From: Paludibaculum fermentans_A
GTDB lineage: Bacteria > Acidobacteriota > Terriglobia > Bryobacterales > Bryobacteraceae
Direction: 5' to 3'
DNA length: 64,000 nt
Assembly: GCF_051172195.1 (NCBI RefSeq)
Contig: NZ_JBPJAQ010000005.1
Span: 124,001-188,000, forward strand
Shown here: positions 52,710-61,937 of the stretch, piece by piece
Numbering within the stretch: the first letter of the stretch is position 1
Layout: each line of letters starts with the position of its first letter
Program-made: the position numbers and the translations under genes
The notes under the pieces: model-generated
What the model was told of the DNA's origin: nothing
Database searches by the model: none
What the model saw: the letters and a program-made list of their open reading frames with translations, nothing else

Positions 52710-53819
52710 ATGACACGCCCAAGCTTCACCATCGGAATCGAAGAAGAGTACATGACCGTCGATCCCGTGACACGGGAACTGCGCAGCCACATCGACGCGG
52801 AGATGATCGAGCAGGGCAAGTTGGTGCTGCGTGAGCGCGTAAAGCCGGAGATGCACCAGTGCGTGGTCGAGGTTGGTACCGAGATCTGCCACAACATCGC
52901 CGAAGCGCGCGCCGAGATCACCACCATCCGCCGCCACATGGTGGAACTCGCCAAGGCCAACGGCCTCAGGCTGGCCGCCGCCGCCACCCATCCTTTCTCC
53001 CACTGGCGGAACCAGAGCATCTATCCCGACGAGCGCTACCGGGTGATCGTCGAGGATATGCAGAACGTGGCGCGCGCCAACCTGATCTTCGGGCTGCACG
53101 TCCACGTGGGCATCGAGGACCGCGAAACCGCCATCCACATCATGAACGCCGCGCGGTACTTCCTGCCCCACATCCTGGCGCTCTCCACCAATTCGCCCTT
53201 CTGGCTGGGTGACGAAACAGGCCTGCGCAGCTACCGCTGCAAGGTTTTCGACAAGTTCCCTCGAACCAATATTCCGGACTATTTCCAGAGCTACGGCGAG
53301 TACGAAAGCCTCGTAAACCTGCTCATCCAGACCGGCTGCATCGACAATGCCAAGAAGATCTGGTGGGACCTGCGCCCCCATCCGACGTTCTCCACCATCG
53401 AATTCCGCATCTGCGACCTGCCCATGCGGCTGGACGAGACCATTGCCCTGGCGGCGCTGATCCAAGCCACCGTGGTCATGCTGTGGAAGCTCCACTCCAA
53501 CAACCAGGGCTTCCGGCTCTACCGCCGTATGTTGTTGATGGAAAACAAATGGCGTGCGGTCCGCTACGGCATCAACGGCAAGTTGATCGACTTCGGCAAG
53601 CGGGTGGAAGTCCCGTTCCGAGACCTCATGGAAGAGTATTTCAACATGGTGGCGCCGGTGGCCGAAGAGTTGGGCAGCCTGAACGAGATCAACTACCTGC
53701 GGCGGATCCTGGAAGAAGGCACCGGAGCCGACCGCCAGTTGAAGGTCTTCCACGAAACACGCGACCTGAAAGCCGTCGTGGACTACATCATTCAGGAAAC
53801 GGAGGCGGGGCTCAATTGA
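52710..53819 (+). CDS. YbdK-like carboxylate-amine ligase (GCS2 family)
   Basis: 369 residues from ATG 52710, with a GAGGAG upstream. TIGIEEEYMTVDPVTRELRS (ATP/Mg Glu cluster), CVVEVGTEICHNIAEARAEI, IFGLHVHVGIEDRETAIHIM, FWLGDETGLRSYRCKVFDKF and STIEFRICDLPMRLDETIAL are hallmarks of the glutamate-cysteine ligase 2/YbdK family. YbdK itself has weak glutamate-cysteine ligase activity; these relatives join an amino acid to an amine. The stop overlaps the next TTG start (TTGA). Its product is probably a substrate for one of the ATP-grasp enzymes. Confidence 0.93.
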   Translation: MTRPSFTIGIEEEYMTVDPVTRELRSHIDAEMIEQGKLVLRERVKPEMHQCVVEVGTEICHNIAEARAEITTIRRHMVELAKANGLRLAAAATHPFSHWRNQSIYPDERYRVIVEDMQNVARANLIFGLHVHVGIEDRETAIHIMNAARYFLPHILALSTNSPFWLGDETGLRSYRCKVFDKFPRTNIPDYFQSYGEYESLVNLLIQTGCIDNAKKIWWDLRPHPTFSTIEFRICDLPMRLDETIALAALIQATVVMLWKLHSNNQGFRLYRRMLLMENKWRAVRYGINGKLIDFGKRVEVPFRDLMEEYFNMVAPVAEELGSLNEINYLRRILEEGTGADRQLKVFHETRDLKAVVDYIIQETEAGLN

Positions 53820-54817
53820 TCCCATTCGACCCCGAACTGACCCAAGGCGCGCGCAACGCGGTCAGGGTCTGCCTGCGCGTCCAACCGTACGAAAAAGTAA
53901 CGGTCATCACGGATCACGTCTCCCGCGAAATCGCAGCCGCGCTGGAGGCGGCCCTGGTCGAAATCGGCGCACCCTACCAGACATTTGTCCTGGAGGAGTG
54001 CGCCACCCGGCCGCTGGAGGCCATGCCCCAGGTCGTGCTGGACGACATGGAATCGAGCCAGGTGAGCATCTTCGCCGTCGTGGCCCAGCGCAACGAACTC
54101 CGCAGCCGCATGCAGATGACGGATGTGGTGAACCGCCGCAAGATCCGCCACGCCCACATGGTGAACATCGAGAAACGCATCATGCTCGAAGGCATGCGGG
54201 CCGACTACCTGGCCGTCGACGACCTCAGCCTGCGCCTGCTGGACATCACCCGGCCGGCGAAACAGATCCGCGCCCGGAACGCAGCCGGCACGGACATCGT
54301 CGCCACCATGAATCCAGACTATAAGTGGTTGAAAACAAGTGGGATTATCAGCGAAAATACGTGGGGCAACCTGCCCGGCGGCGAAGTCTGGACCACGCCC
54401 GGCGAAGTCAACGGCCGCTTTGTCGTGGATGGGGTGGTGGGCGACTATCTGTGTGCGAAATACGGCGACCTGGGCCCCACCCCGCTGACGCTAATCATAG
54501 AAGGCAACCGGCTGAAGGAAGCGCACTGCGCCAACAAAGAGCTGGAAACCGAATTCTGGCAGTACACCCACACCGATGAGAACTCAGACCGCGTGGGCGA
54601 GTTCGCCATCGGCACCAACCTGGGCGTGCGCGACGTCATCGGCAACATCCTGCAGGATGAGAAAATCCCGGGCGTCCACATCGCCTTCGGCAATCCTTAT
54701 GGTGACCATACCGGCGCGCAGTGGTACTCCTCGACTCATATCGACGTCGTGGGCCGGAAGTTCACCATTCATGCCGACGATCGCCTGATTATGCGAGACG
54801 GGGAGTTTGCGCTGTGA
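53816..54817 (+). CDS. M29-family aminopeptidase (aminopeptidase T-like)
   Basis: 333 residues from TTG 53816, coupled to the YbdK-like stop. ELTQGARNAVRVCLRVQPYE is the usual first helix. The C-terminal half has the M29 metal and active-site motifs: ENTWGNLPGGEVWTTPGEVN (Glu ligand), VGEFAIGTNLGVRDVIGNIL, HIAFGNPYGDHTGAQWYSST and HIDVVGRKFTIHADDRLIM. It should remove an N-terminal residue from a short peptide, with a two-metal site. In this operon it may trim or recycle the ligase product. The GTG start of the next gene overlaps its stop (GTGA). Confidence 0.9.
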   Translation: MIPFDPELTQGARNAVRVCLRVQPYEKVTVITDHVSREIAAALEAALVEIGAPYQTFVLEECATRPLEAMPQVVLDDMESSQVSIFAVVAQRNELRSRMQMTDVVNRRKIRHAHMVNIEKRIMLEGMRADYLAVDDLSLRLLDITRPAKQIRARNAAGTDIVATMNPDYKWLKTSGIISENTWGNLPGGEVWTTPGEVNGRFVVDGVVGDYLCAKYGDLGPTPLTLIIEGNRLKEAHCANKELETEFWQYTHTDENSDRVGEFAIGTNLGVRDVIGNILQDEKIPGVHIAFGNPYGDHTGAQWYSSTHIDVVGRKFTIHADDRLIMRDGEFAL

Positions 54818-56001
54818 AAGGCGACGAACTCCGGCGCCTCTTCAACGACCACTTCACGCCGCAACGCTACGTGCGCTTCCAGTCCCTGATCGACGATCGC
54901 AGCGGGACTCACGTCTCGTTCCGGCTCTGCGAAACGCCCTGTTTTTTCGACTCGGACTTCATGCAGCGCATCTCCCGCGAAGGCCGCGAACTCATCGGGC
55001 AGTTGGTCGACGATCCCGCCTACCGCCAGATCTCTGACGCCTCGCTGCCGGAGCAGTACAAAGTACCAAACGAACCCGCCGAGCCCATGTTTGTTCAAGT
55101 GGACTTCGGCGTCGTCCGTGGAGAAGACGGCCTGTTGCATCCCAAACTGGTGGAAATACAGGGCTTCCCTTCTCTCTATGCATTCCAGCCGGTGCTGGCG
55201 CAAAGCTACATCGACGCCTATGAAATGCCCGCGGACCTCCACTACCTGCTGGACGGACTGGACAACCCGCGCTACTGGGCGTTACTGAAACAGTCGATCG
55301 TCGGCAGCCACGACCCTGAGAATGTCGTCCTGCTGGAGGTGGATCCCGATCACCAGAAGACCCTCTGCGATTTCCTCCTGACGGAACGCATGCTCGGGGT
55401 ACGGGCCGTGTGTATCACCCAGGTCCGAAAAGAGGGCCGCAAACTCTACTACCAGAGGGACGGCCGCACCGTCGAGATTCGCCGGATCTACAATCGGGCG
55501 ATCGTCGACGAGATCGAGCGCCGTCAGGTGAGCATGCCCTTCGACTGGCGCGACGACCTGGATGTGGAGTGGGCCGGGCACCCCAACTTCTACTTCCGGG
55601 TCTCGAAGTTCTCCATCCCCTACCTCCACCATCCCTCGGTGCCGCAAACCATCTTCCTGGACCGTGTGGAACGGCTGCCGGACGACCTGTCGAAGTGGGT
55701 CCTGAAACCGCTCTACTCCTTCGCCGGGCTGGGCGTCCTGATCGGGCCCGAGAAGTCGGATATCGACGCCATCCCCGTCGCGGAACGGGCCAACTTCATC
55801 CTCCAGGAACGCGTGGACTTTACTCCCGTCGTCGAGACCCCGTTTGGACTCACCAAGGCCGAGATCCGCGTAATGTACATCAACCGCCGCCCGGTGACCC
55901 ACATCATCCGGATGGGTCGCGGCAAGATGATGGGCGTGGACCATAACAAGAATATGGAGTGGGTGGGCGCCAGCGCGGCGCTGTACCATGAAGAGTCATG
56001 A
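54814..56001 (+). CDS. ATP-grasp-like protein of the ligase operon
   Basis: 395 residues from GTG 54814. The N-terminus (ELRRLFNDHFTPQRYVRFQS) is unrecognised. A pre-ATP region with VQVDFGVVRGEDGLLHPKLV and EIQGFPSLYAFQP follows. The C-terminal part has SKWVLKPLYSFAGLGVLIGP (ATP Lys), NFILQERVDFTPVVETPFGL and KAEIRVMYINRRPVTHIIRM, which fit an ATP-grasp fold although the last Mg motif is not textbook. NMEWVGASAALYHEES closes the chain. It may be a second ligase, or an inactive homologue that binds the product. It overlaps both neighbours by four bases. Confidence 0.7.
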   Translation: MKGDELRRLFNDHFTPQRYVRFQSLIDDRSGTHVSFRLCETPCFFDSDFMQRISREGRELIGQLVDDPAYRQISDASLPEQYKVPNEPAEPMFVQVDFGVVRGEDGLLHPKLVEIQGFPSLYAFQPVLAQSYIDAYEMPADLHYLLDGLDNPRYWALLKQSIVGSHDPENVVLLEVDPDHQKTLCDFLLTERMLGVRAVCITQVRKEGRKLYYQRDGRTVEIRRIYNRAIVDEIERRQVSMPFDWRDDLDVEWAGHPNFYFRVSKFSIPYLHHPSVPQTIFLDRVERLPDDLSKWVLKPLYSFAGLGVLIGPEKSDIDAIPVAERANFILQERVDFTPVVETPFGLTKAEIRVMYINRRPVTHIIRMGRGKMMGVDHNKNMEWVGASAALYHEES

Positions 56002-56345
56002 CGCCGGATGAGGAAGATCTGCTCGACCACGTATTCGATTACCTGTGCGAGGAACAGCCGGAATCGGTAGCCGAAATTGCCGACGATGAGATTCGCCGCA
56101 GGGCCTCGCTGGGCATCCGCCGGGCCCAGGGCCACGGCATCGAACAACCCGAAGCCATCACCGCGTATGTGTCGCTGATGTTCCTCGTCGCGCCCGATTT
56201 CGACACCCATCCCAAGATCGGCAAGGTGCTGGCCGAGACTGGCGTCCCCGCTGCCCAGCGCATGAAGCAGATCTTCACCCGGACGTCGGAAGCCGACTGG
56301 GAAGAGGCCGCCGAGAAGACCGGCGGATGGGCTTCCTTAACCTGA
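55998..56345 (+). CDS. Small acidic helical protein of the ligase operon
   Basis: 115 residues, starting in the stop of the ATP-grasp-like gene (ATGA). GIRRAQGHGIEQPEAITAYV, then SLMFLVAPDFDTHPKIGKVL resemble small proteins seen beside type VI effector or other modular genes, where the motif takes the form of a helix followed by F(D/E)xxP. I do not recognise a family with confidence. It is acidic, cytosolic, and has no Cys-rich or leader-peptide features. A carrier or scaffold role is a guess only. Confidence 0.65.
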   Translation: MTPDEEDLLDHVFDYLCEEQPESVAEIADDEIRRRASLGIRRAQGHGIEQPEAITAYVSLMFLVAPDFDTHPKIGKVLAETGVPAAQRMKQIFTRTSEADWEEAAEKTGGWASLT

Positions 56346-56406
56346 TAACCCGACCGCGTTCAGCCGGCCCCGTTGCCTGCGCGGGCTGATAGAATACAAA
56401 TCGAGC

Positions 56407-56483
56407 GCGCCCGTAGCTCAGTCGGATAGAGCGTCTGGCTTCGAACCAGCAGGTCGGGAGTTCGAGTCTCTCCGGGCGCGCCA
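56407..56483 (+). tRNA. tRNA-Arg (anticodon TCG), CCA encoded
   Basis: Acceptor stem GCGCCCG (56407-56413) pairs with CGGGCGC (56473-56479). Discriminator G at 56480 and CCA at 56481-56483. The anticodon loop CTTCGAA carries TCG at 56441-56443, which reads CGA. GTTCGAGTC forms the T loop. Pair 27:43 is T-C and so unpaired; all other stems look sound. A TAGAAT about 11 bases upstream of the 5' end may be the -10. Confidence 0.97.
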
Positions 56484-56585
56484 GGAACCTGCCGCCTGTC
56501 CTCCCCTTGCCCACACGCCCACCTGGAAGTTTTCCTCTGACTCCGCCTCGATCCGCCGAGAAGCTATTGGAACGGATGCTTTGCG

Positions 56586-58166
56586 GTGTCTCACAAATCA
56601 TTGTCAATTCGGACCAAACTACTGTTGTTGTCTCTGGGGGCGGTGCTCGCCACGGCCACGTCCTGCCTGCTGATTCAGCGTTCCATCCTGCGCCGCCAGG
56701 GCATTGAACTGACCCGCGGCGCGATGCGCGGCGTGCTCCTGGGTGCGGAGAATGTCCGTCAGTCTGTTTCGGCCATGCGCGAGGCCGGCGTCTTCAACCC
56801 AGACCTGGCGACGGCGGACACACGGACGTCCGATTACCGGTTCTCGAAGCTCTACCGCACCGTGCCGGTCGTTTCAGCCTGGAAGAGCATCGAAACCGTC
56901 GCCGCGAGCCAGGGCTATCGCTTCCGGATCGCGGCGCATGCGCCACGCAACCCGGCGAATCAGCCGCGCGCCAACGAAGTCGCGATCCTCGCCAAATTGG
57001 AAGATCACCGGCAGGAAGAGTATTTCCACGTCGACGACACCCGGCACGAGATGGTGTTCGCACGCCCGGTGCGGCTGACGGGCGATTGCCTCTCCTGTCA
57101 TGGGGATCCCTCGGCCAGCCCTTCGAAGGATGGCCGCGACCTGGTCGGCTTCCGGATGGAAGGCTGGAAAGCAGGTCAACTGCATGGCATCTTCGTCCTG
57201 CACGCCAGCACAGCGCCCTTGGAAGCGGAGGTCCGTGCAGGCATGCTCACCGCGTTGGCCTGGGTAGTGCCCGTCGCCCTGCTGGTGGGAGTTCTTGTCC
57301 TCTTCCTGATGCGCGGGGTGAATCAGCGCGTCAGCCTCGTCATCGACGAGTTGCGCCAGGGTTCGTCCCGGGTGGACGCAGCCGGAGGTCAAATTGGCCA
57401 GATGGTCAACCGGCTGGCCGAGGGTACGGCCCGACAGGAGGAATCCATCCTGGAGACGCGGTCGGCCAGCGAGAAACTGCACGCGGCCACCCGCCGGAAT
57501 TCAGACCGTTCGGTGGAGGTCGCTGATCTTGCAGTCCAGTCCCAGCACAAATTCCAACTGGCGAACAAGGCCCTCGATGGCATGGTGCAGGCCATGAGCG
57601 AGATTGAAGCGCAAAGCAGCAAAATCTCCAAGATCATTAAGGTAATCGACGAAATAGCCTTCCAGACCAACATTCTGGCCCTCAACGCGGCGGTGGAGGC
57701 AGCTCGCGCCGGAGAAGCAGGCATGGGCTTCGCCGTGGTGGCCGACGAGGTTCGCAATCTGGCCCAACGCTGCGCCCAGGCAGCGCAGGACACTACCGTA
57801 CTCATTGAAGACTCCATCGGCAAGTCCAGTGGCGGCAAAATCAAGCTCGACGAAATGGTGGCCGTCATCCTCACGATCACCGAAGAGTCCGCCAAGATCA
57901 CAACCCTCGTGGAGGCGATGGGCCTCAGCAGCAGCGAACAAACCCAGGGCATCGAGCAGATTGAGAGATCGATCGGCCTGATGGGCACGGTGACACAGGA
58001 AACTGCAACCCACGCCGAAAGCAGCAGGGCTGTCGTGGACGGATTGTCGACCCAGTCCAGTTCAATGAAGCAACTGGCCCGGCTGCTCAGTAGATTGATG
58101 GAGGGGGAAACGGGCGAACCGGCAAATGTCGCCAGACTCGGCGCCACCCCCCACCGGCAGGGCTAG
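56586..58166 (+). CDS. Methyl-accepting chemotaxis protein with periplasmic haem-c type sensor
   Basis: 526 residues from GTG 56586. One helix (KLLLLSLGAVLATATSCLL), then a periplasmic domain of about 180 residues of the Tll0287/DUF3365 type with CLSCH at residues 168-172, a covalent haem-c site. A second helix follows (AWVVPVALLVGVLVLFL). The signalling domain has KVIDEIAFQTNILALNAAV and the hairpin tip EAARAGEAGMGFAVVADEV. Such proteins report redox or nitric-oxide-type signals to CheA. No CheA or CheW is nearby. A linker of about 50 residues, possibly HAMP-like, lies between helix 2 and the signalling domain. Confidence 0.9.
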   Translation: MSHKSLSIRTKLLLLSLGAVLATATSCLLIQRSILRRQGIELTRGAMRGVLLGAENVRQSVSAMREAGVFNPDLATADTRTSDYRFSKLYRTVPVVSAWKSIETVAASQGYRFRIAAHAPRNPANQPRANEVAILAKLEDHRQEEYFHVDDTRHEMVFARPVRLTGDCLSCHGDPSASPSKDGRDLVGFRMEGWKAGQLHGIFVLHASTAPLEAEVRAGMLTALAWVVPVALLVGVLVLFLMRGVNQRVSLVIDELRQGSSRVDAAGGQIGQMVNRLAEGTARQEESILETRSASEKLHAATRRNSDRSVEVADLAVQSQHKFQLANKALDGMVQAMSEIEAQSSKISKIIKVIDEIAFQTNILALNAAVEAARAGEAGMGFAVVADEVRNLAQRCAQAAQDTTVLIEDSIGKSSGGKIKLDEMVAVILTITEESAKITTLVEAMGLSSSEQTQGIEQIERSIGLMGTVTQETATHAESSRAVVDGLSTQSSSMKQLARLLSRLMEGETGEPANVARLGATPHRQG

Positions 58167-58217
58167 CAGACCGCGATGTCTTCTCGAGGACTGATCGACT
58201 CCAAACTCCTGAGCCGC

Positions 58218-58976
58218 TCAGCCCCAGGAAGAATCCAGTCCCATGTATGCCAGCGCATAGCGCCGTCCGAACTCATGCAGCCCCGCTGTGTCGAAGTGGA
58301 CGGAGTCGCCCTTGTCTTTCAAGCCCTCAGAGGACACAAACGCCACCCGGCGCGCTCGCAGCGGCAACTGCGCCAGATGCTCATTCACCACTCCGCAAAA
58401 CGGGCTGCCGCCCTCGTTCGTCCGCAGGAACTCGCCCAATTGTCCGACAACCACAGGCAGTTCCGGCGCACCCAGCTCTCCGCGCAGAGCGGTCATCATC
58501 GGCACCCAACGCGCCGTGTACGAACGGGCCAATTCCTCTTTTCCGCTATCCGCCTCGCCCTGGTGCCATAGAATCCCGCAGAACGTTCCGGCCGGTGCCG
58601 CCGCTTTCGCACGCTGCACCGCCTGGGTGAAAAGCGCACCACCCGGCTTCCACTCGTCCAGGCTCGAGCCGCCCATCGCCGCCGGGACAAACCCAATCTT
58701 CTGCTGGGGAGCGAACCGCAGCAGCGTTCGCGCGCACGAACGGGCCAGCCCCACCGCCGCGATCGGCTTGTCAAAGTGGAGAGGATCGACCGCCGGCGCC
58801 CAGGCCATCTCCTTATTGAACGCGAAGACACCCGCGATCGGTGCCTGGTCTTCGGGTGTGATCACCCCTCGACCCGCCATGTTCGACTGCCCGGCCAGCA
58901 GAAACAGCTTCATCCCCTCCGGTTGGGCCTGCAAAGCCAGGGCGGGCATGCCCGCCAGGAACACCCTTCGTCGCAT
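58218..58976 (-). CDS. Tat-exported SASA/CE6-type carbohydrate acetylesterase
   Basis: 252 residues. The N-terminus MRRRVFLAGMPALALQAQ is a Tat signal. The enzyme part has FLLAGQSNMAGRG (GQSN nucleophile Ser), AAMGGSSLDEWKPGG (Gly block), ILWHQGEADSG (oxyanion and H-x-G-E) and GDSVHFDTAGLHEFG (catalytic His), the order of the sialate O-acetylesterase/CE6 family. It removes acetyl groups from sugars, for example in xylan or pectin. It is followed by the PLP enzyme gene on the same strand, 18 bases away in transcription order reversed. Confidence 0.88.
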   Translation of the reverse strand: MRRRVFLAGMPALALQAQPEGMKLFLLAGQSNMAGRGVITPEDQAPIAGVFAFNKEMAWAPAVDPLHFDKPIAAVGLARSCARTLLRFAPQQKIGFVPAAMGGSSLDEWKPGGALFTQAVQRAKAAAPAGTFCGILWHQGEADSGKEELARSYTARWVPMMTALRGELGAPELPVVVGQLGEFLRTNEGGSPFCGVVNEHLAQLPLRARRVAFVSSEGLKDKGDSVHFDTAGLHEFGRRYALAYMGLDSSWG

Positions 58977-58994
58977 CGCGTCCTCCCAGAGAAG

Positions 58995-59936
58995 CTATGT
59001 GGCGGCACGCATAGGCTCGAACACTTCGGTCGTGAAGTATCGTTCCATGCGATCGGGCAGCACCGTCACCACCTGCGCCGCCGGCCCCAGCCGCCGGGCG
59101 ATCTGGACCGCCGCTGCATAGTTTAATCCGGAACTGGCGCCCACTGGAAATCCGCGCCGCATCAAAGCCCGGGTCGTGGCAAGAGCCTCTTTGTCGCGTA
59201 CCTCCAGAATCTCCAGGCCCGGCATCTCCTCCGGTTTCAGGATCGTGGAGACGCAGTCGATCACGCCGGGTATGCGTGCGCTGAAGCTACAGCACTCCAA
59301 CTCCGGAGCCTCTCCCAAATCCACCGGCTTGGCCAGCACCGGAATCGGCGTGCAGCCACTCTCGCAAATGCCCTGGTAGAGCCCCACCAGCGTACCGCCT
59401 GTACCGACCCCGCTCACCACCGCATCCACCTGTCCGCCGGGAATCTGGTCCAGCACCTCACGGGCCGTCGTGTGGGCGTGGGCCACGGCATTCTCCGGAT
59501 TGGAGAACTGGCAGGGCAGGAAGCCATTGAGTTCGGCCGCCAGACGCTCCGTCTCGGCGATGGAGCCGCGAATCCCCAATGCCTTCGGCGTCAGCCGGAT
59601 CTCGCCCCCAAACGCGCGAATCATCAGAACACGCTCATTGCTGACGCCCTCGGGCATCACGGCGATGAAACGCAATCCTAACTGGGCGGATACCAGCGCC
59701 ATGGCAATGCTCGTCGATCCGCTGGAAGCCTCCAAAACCACGCTGCCGGGCTGGATGTGCCCCTCGCGCCAGGCTTTCGTCAGGATATGGCGGGCAATCC
59801 GGTCCTTGGTGGAACCGCTGGGATTGAGGAATTCCAGCTTGCACCAGATGAGCGGACCCTCATCATTCAACTGGATCGGCGCCAGCGGAGTCGGCCCCAG
59901 CAGGTGAAGGTACGCGTTGAGTTCAGGCAGCTTCAT
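58995..59936 (-). CDS. Cysteine-synthase-like PLP enzyme (beta-replacing fold II)
   Basis: 313 residues. LGPTPLAPI and FLNPSGSTKDRIARHIL carry the PLP Lys44. LEASSGSTSIAMALVSAQLG is the substrate loop, VSGVGTGGTLVGLYQG the PLP phosphate loop. It matches O-acetylserine sulfhydrylase and cystathionine beta-synthase relatives. Without more context I cannot choose between cysteine synthesis and a side role such as a 2,3-diaminopropionate or lanthionine-type step. It is upstream of the SASA gene on the same strand and divergent from the heparinase-like gene. Confidence 0.88.
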   Translation of the reverse strand: MKLPELNAYLHLLGPTPLAPIQLNDEGPLIWCKLEFLNPSGSTKDRIARHILTKAWREGHIQPGSVVLEASSGSTSIAMALVSAQLGLRFIAVMPEGVSNERVLMIRAFGGEIRLTPKALGIRGSIAETERLAAELNGFLPCQFSNPENAVAHAHTTAREVLDQIPGGQVDAVVSGVGTGGTLVGLYQGICESGCTPIPVLAKPVDLGEAPELECCSFSARIPGVIDCVSTILKPEEMPGLEILEVRDKEALATTRALMRRGFPVGASSGLNYAAAVQIARRLGPAAQVVTVLPDRMERYFTTEVFEPMRAAT

Positions 59937-59981
59937 CTATTCCAGGCTACACACAAGCGGGCAATTGTGTATGAATGTCTT

Positions 59982-61937
59982 ATGTTCACTCCAACCCGGC
60001 GCACCATCCTGGCGGCGCCCGCCGCAGCCCTGCTGGCCGATGCCCAGGACGTCAAACTACCGCCGGAATCGCGCCGGCTGCTCTCCTCGAAGTACGAGGC
60101 GGCCCGTTTCGCCGCCCTCCTCCTGCCTCGGTCCCATTGGAACCCCTACCCTCGCGCCACCGATCGCGCCGCCTGGCAGGCCCTGCCGCCCGACCTCCGC
60201 ACCGCTTTCATCGAAGCCGCCAACCGCCAGAAAGGGCAACCCTGGCCTTCCCTGCCGGCCACGGTCTTTCTCGACTTCCAGCGCAATGGCAACCGCACCC
60301 GCTTCGAAGCCCTCAGCTTCGGCCGCCGCAATCGCCTCCGGCAGGCCGTCCTGGCGGAGTGCATGGAGGGCGAAGGCCGCTTCCTGGACGACATCCTCGA
60401 TGGCCTCTGGCTAGTCTGCGAGGAGAGCTTCTGGGGCGTACCGGCCCACATCGGCGCGCAAAAAGCCGGCAACGGGCTGCCCGATATCAGCGAACCCATC
60501 GTGGACCTCTTCGCCGCGGAAACAGCCAATACCGTGGCCTGGACCGACTACCTGCTGGGCTCCCAGTTGGAAAAACTGTCTCCGCTCATCCGGCCGCGGC
60601 TCCTCGCCGAGGTCCGCCGCCGCATGCTCGATCCCTGCGCCACTCGCAACAACTTCGGCTGGATGGGTCTCGACCCGCAACACCAGAGTCCTCTCAACAA
60701 TTGGACCCCGTGGATCGACTCCAACTGGCTGGCGGCGAATCTCCTCATGGAGCAGGATGAGACCAGGCGCTCCGCCACTGCCTACCGCATCCTCAACTCG
60801 ATCGACCGCTTCCTCGACTACTACCACCCCGACGGCGGCTGCGACGAAGGCCCCAGCTATTGGAGCCGCGCCGGCGCCTCTCTTTTCGACTGCCTGGAAC
60901 TGCTGCACTCCGCCTCTTCCGGCCGTCTCGACTACTTCGGCGCACCCCTCGTCCATGCGATCGGCACCTATATCTACAAAGCCCACATCGCCGCCGACTG
61001 GTATGTGAACTTCGCCGACGCTTCGGCTCGCGTCGTCCCCATCGGTAATCTGGTCTGGCGCTACGGACAACGCATCCAGGATCCGGGCATGATCGCACAC
61101 GGAGCCTGGATCGCCGCCGCCCACCCGAAGCCGCAAGTCGAACCCGATGCCCTCGGCCGGGCCATCGACGTGGTCTTCCATGCCAAGGACCTGCGCGCGG
61201 CCAGCGCCGCGGCCAGGCCGCCGCTGGTGCGGGATGTCTTCCTGCCCGGCGTTCAGGTGTTCGCGGCACGCCAGGGGCAGGGCTCGACGGACGGTTTCTA
61301 CGTCGCCGCCCAGGGTGGTCACAACGCGGAAAGCCACAACCACAACGACGTGGGGAACTTCATCGTCTTCCACAACGGCGAACCCGTGCTTATCGATGTG
61401 GGCGTGGAGATGTACACGGCCAAGACCTTCTCCAGCCGCCGCTATGAGATCTGGACCATGCAGTCCGGCTGGCACAACTGCCCCACCATTAATGGCGTGG
61501 CCCAGCAGGCCGGGCGGCGGTTCGAAGCTCGCTCCGTCACCAGCTCCACCGATGACCGCGCGGCCCTCTTCGCCCTGGAACTGCAGCACGCTTACCCGCC
61601 GGAAGCCGGAGTGAAACTGTGGCGGCGCCAAGTGCGGCTCGATCGCACAGCCAACTCGGTCTCCATTCAGGATCAGTTCCAGCTCACCCGGACCCAGTCG
61701 GTTGAATTGAGTTTCATGACGATCCGCCAGCCGAAGGAAGCAGCGCCCGGTGAACTGCACCTGGAGGGCGGCTTTGTGCTGCGCTATGACAAGTCGCTGC
61801 GGGCGGTCATCGACGACCACTCTTCCGCCGATGCACGCCTCCAGCCCATCTGGGGCCCGCTGGTACGGCGCATCCGTCTCTCCACCACCACGCCGCCGGC
61901 GGAAGGTGGATACACTGTGACAATCACTCGCGTATGA
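59982..61937 (+). CDS. Heparinase II/III-like exported lyase
   Basis: 651 residues from ATG 59982, which opens a Tat-like signal (PTRRTILAAPAAALLADAQD). The N-terminal half is an alpha/alpha toroid (WTPWIDSNWLAANLLMEQDE; YYHPDGGCDEGPSYWSRAGA). The C-terminal half is a beta-sandwich starting with GGHNAESHNHNDVGNFIVFH, a hallmark of heparinase II/III and alginate lyases (His/Asn at about 450-455). It should cleave a uronate-containing polysaccharide by beta-elimination. The next gene starts inside its stop (ATGA). Confidence 0.85.
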   Translation: MFTPTRRTILAAPAAALLADAQDVKLPPESRRLLSSKYEAARFAALLLPRSHWNPYPRATDRAAWQALPPDLRTAFIEAANRQKGQPWPSLPATVFLDFQRNGNRTRFEALSFGRRNRLRQAVLAECMEGEGRFLDDILDGLWLVCEESFWGVPAHIGAQKAGNGLPDISEPIVDLFAAETANTVAWTDYLLGSQLEKLSPLIRPRLLAEVRRRMLDPCATRNNFGWMGLDPQHQSPLNNWTPWIDSNWLAANLLMEQDETRRSATAYRILNSIDRFLDYYHPDGGCDEGPSYWSRAGASLFDCLELLHSASSGRLDYFGAPLVHAIGTYIYKAHIAADWYVNFADASARVVPIGNLVWRYGQRIQDPGMIAHGAWIAAAHPKPQVEPDALGRAIDVVFHAKDLRAASAAARPPLVRDVFLPGVQVFAARQGQGSTDGFYVAAQGGHNAESHNHNDVGNFIVFHNGEPVLIDVGVEMYTAKTFSSRRYEIWTMQSGWHNCPTINGVAQQAGRRFEARSVTSSTDDRAALFALELQHAYPPEAGVKLWRRQVRLDRTANSVSIQDQFQLTRTQSVELSFMTIRQPKEAAPGELHLEGGFVLRYDKSLRAVIDDHSSADARLQPIWGPLVRRIRLSTTTPPAEGGYTVTITRV

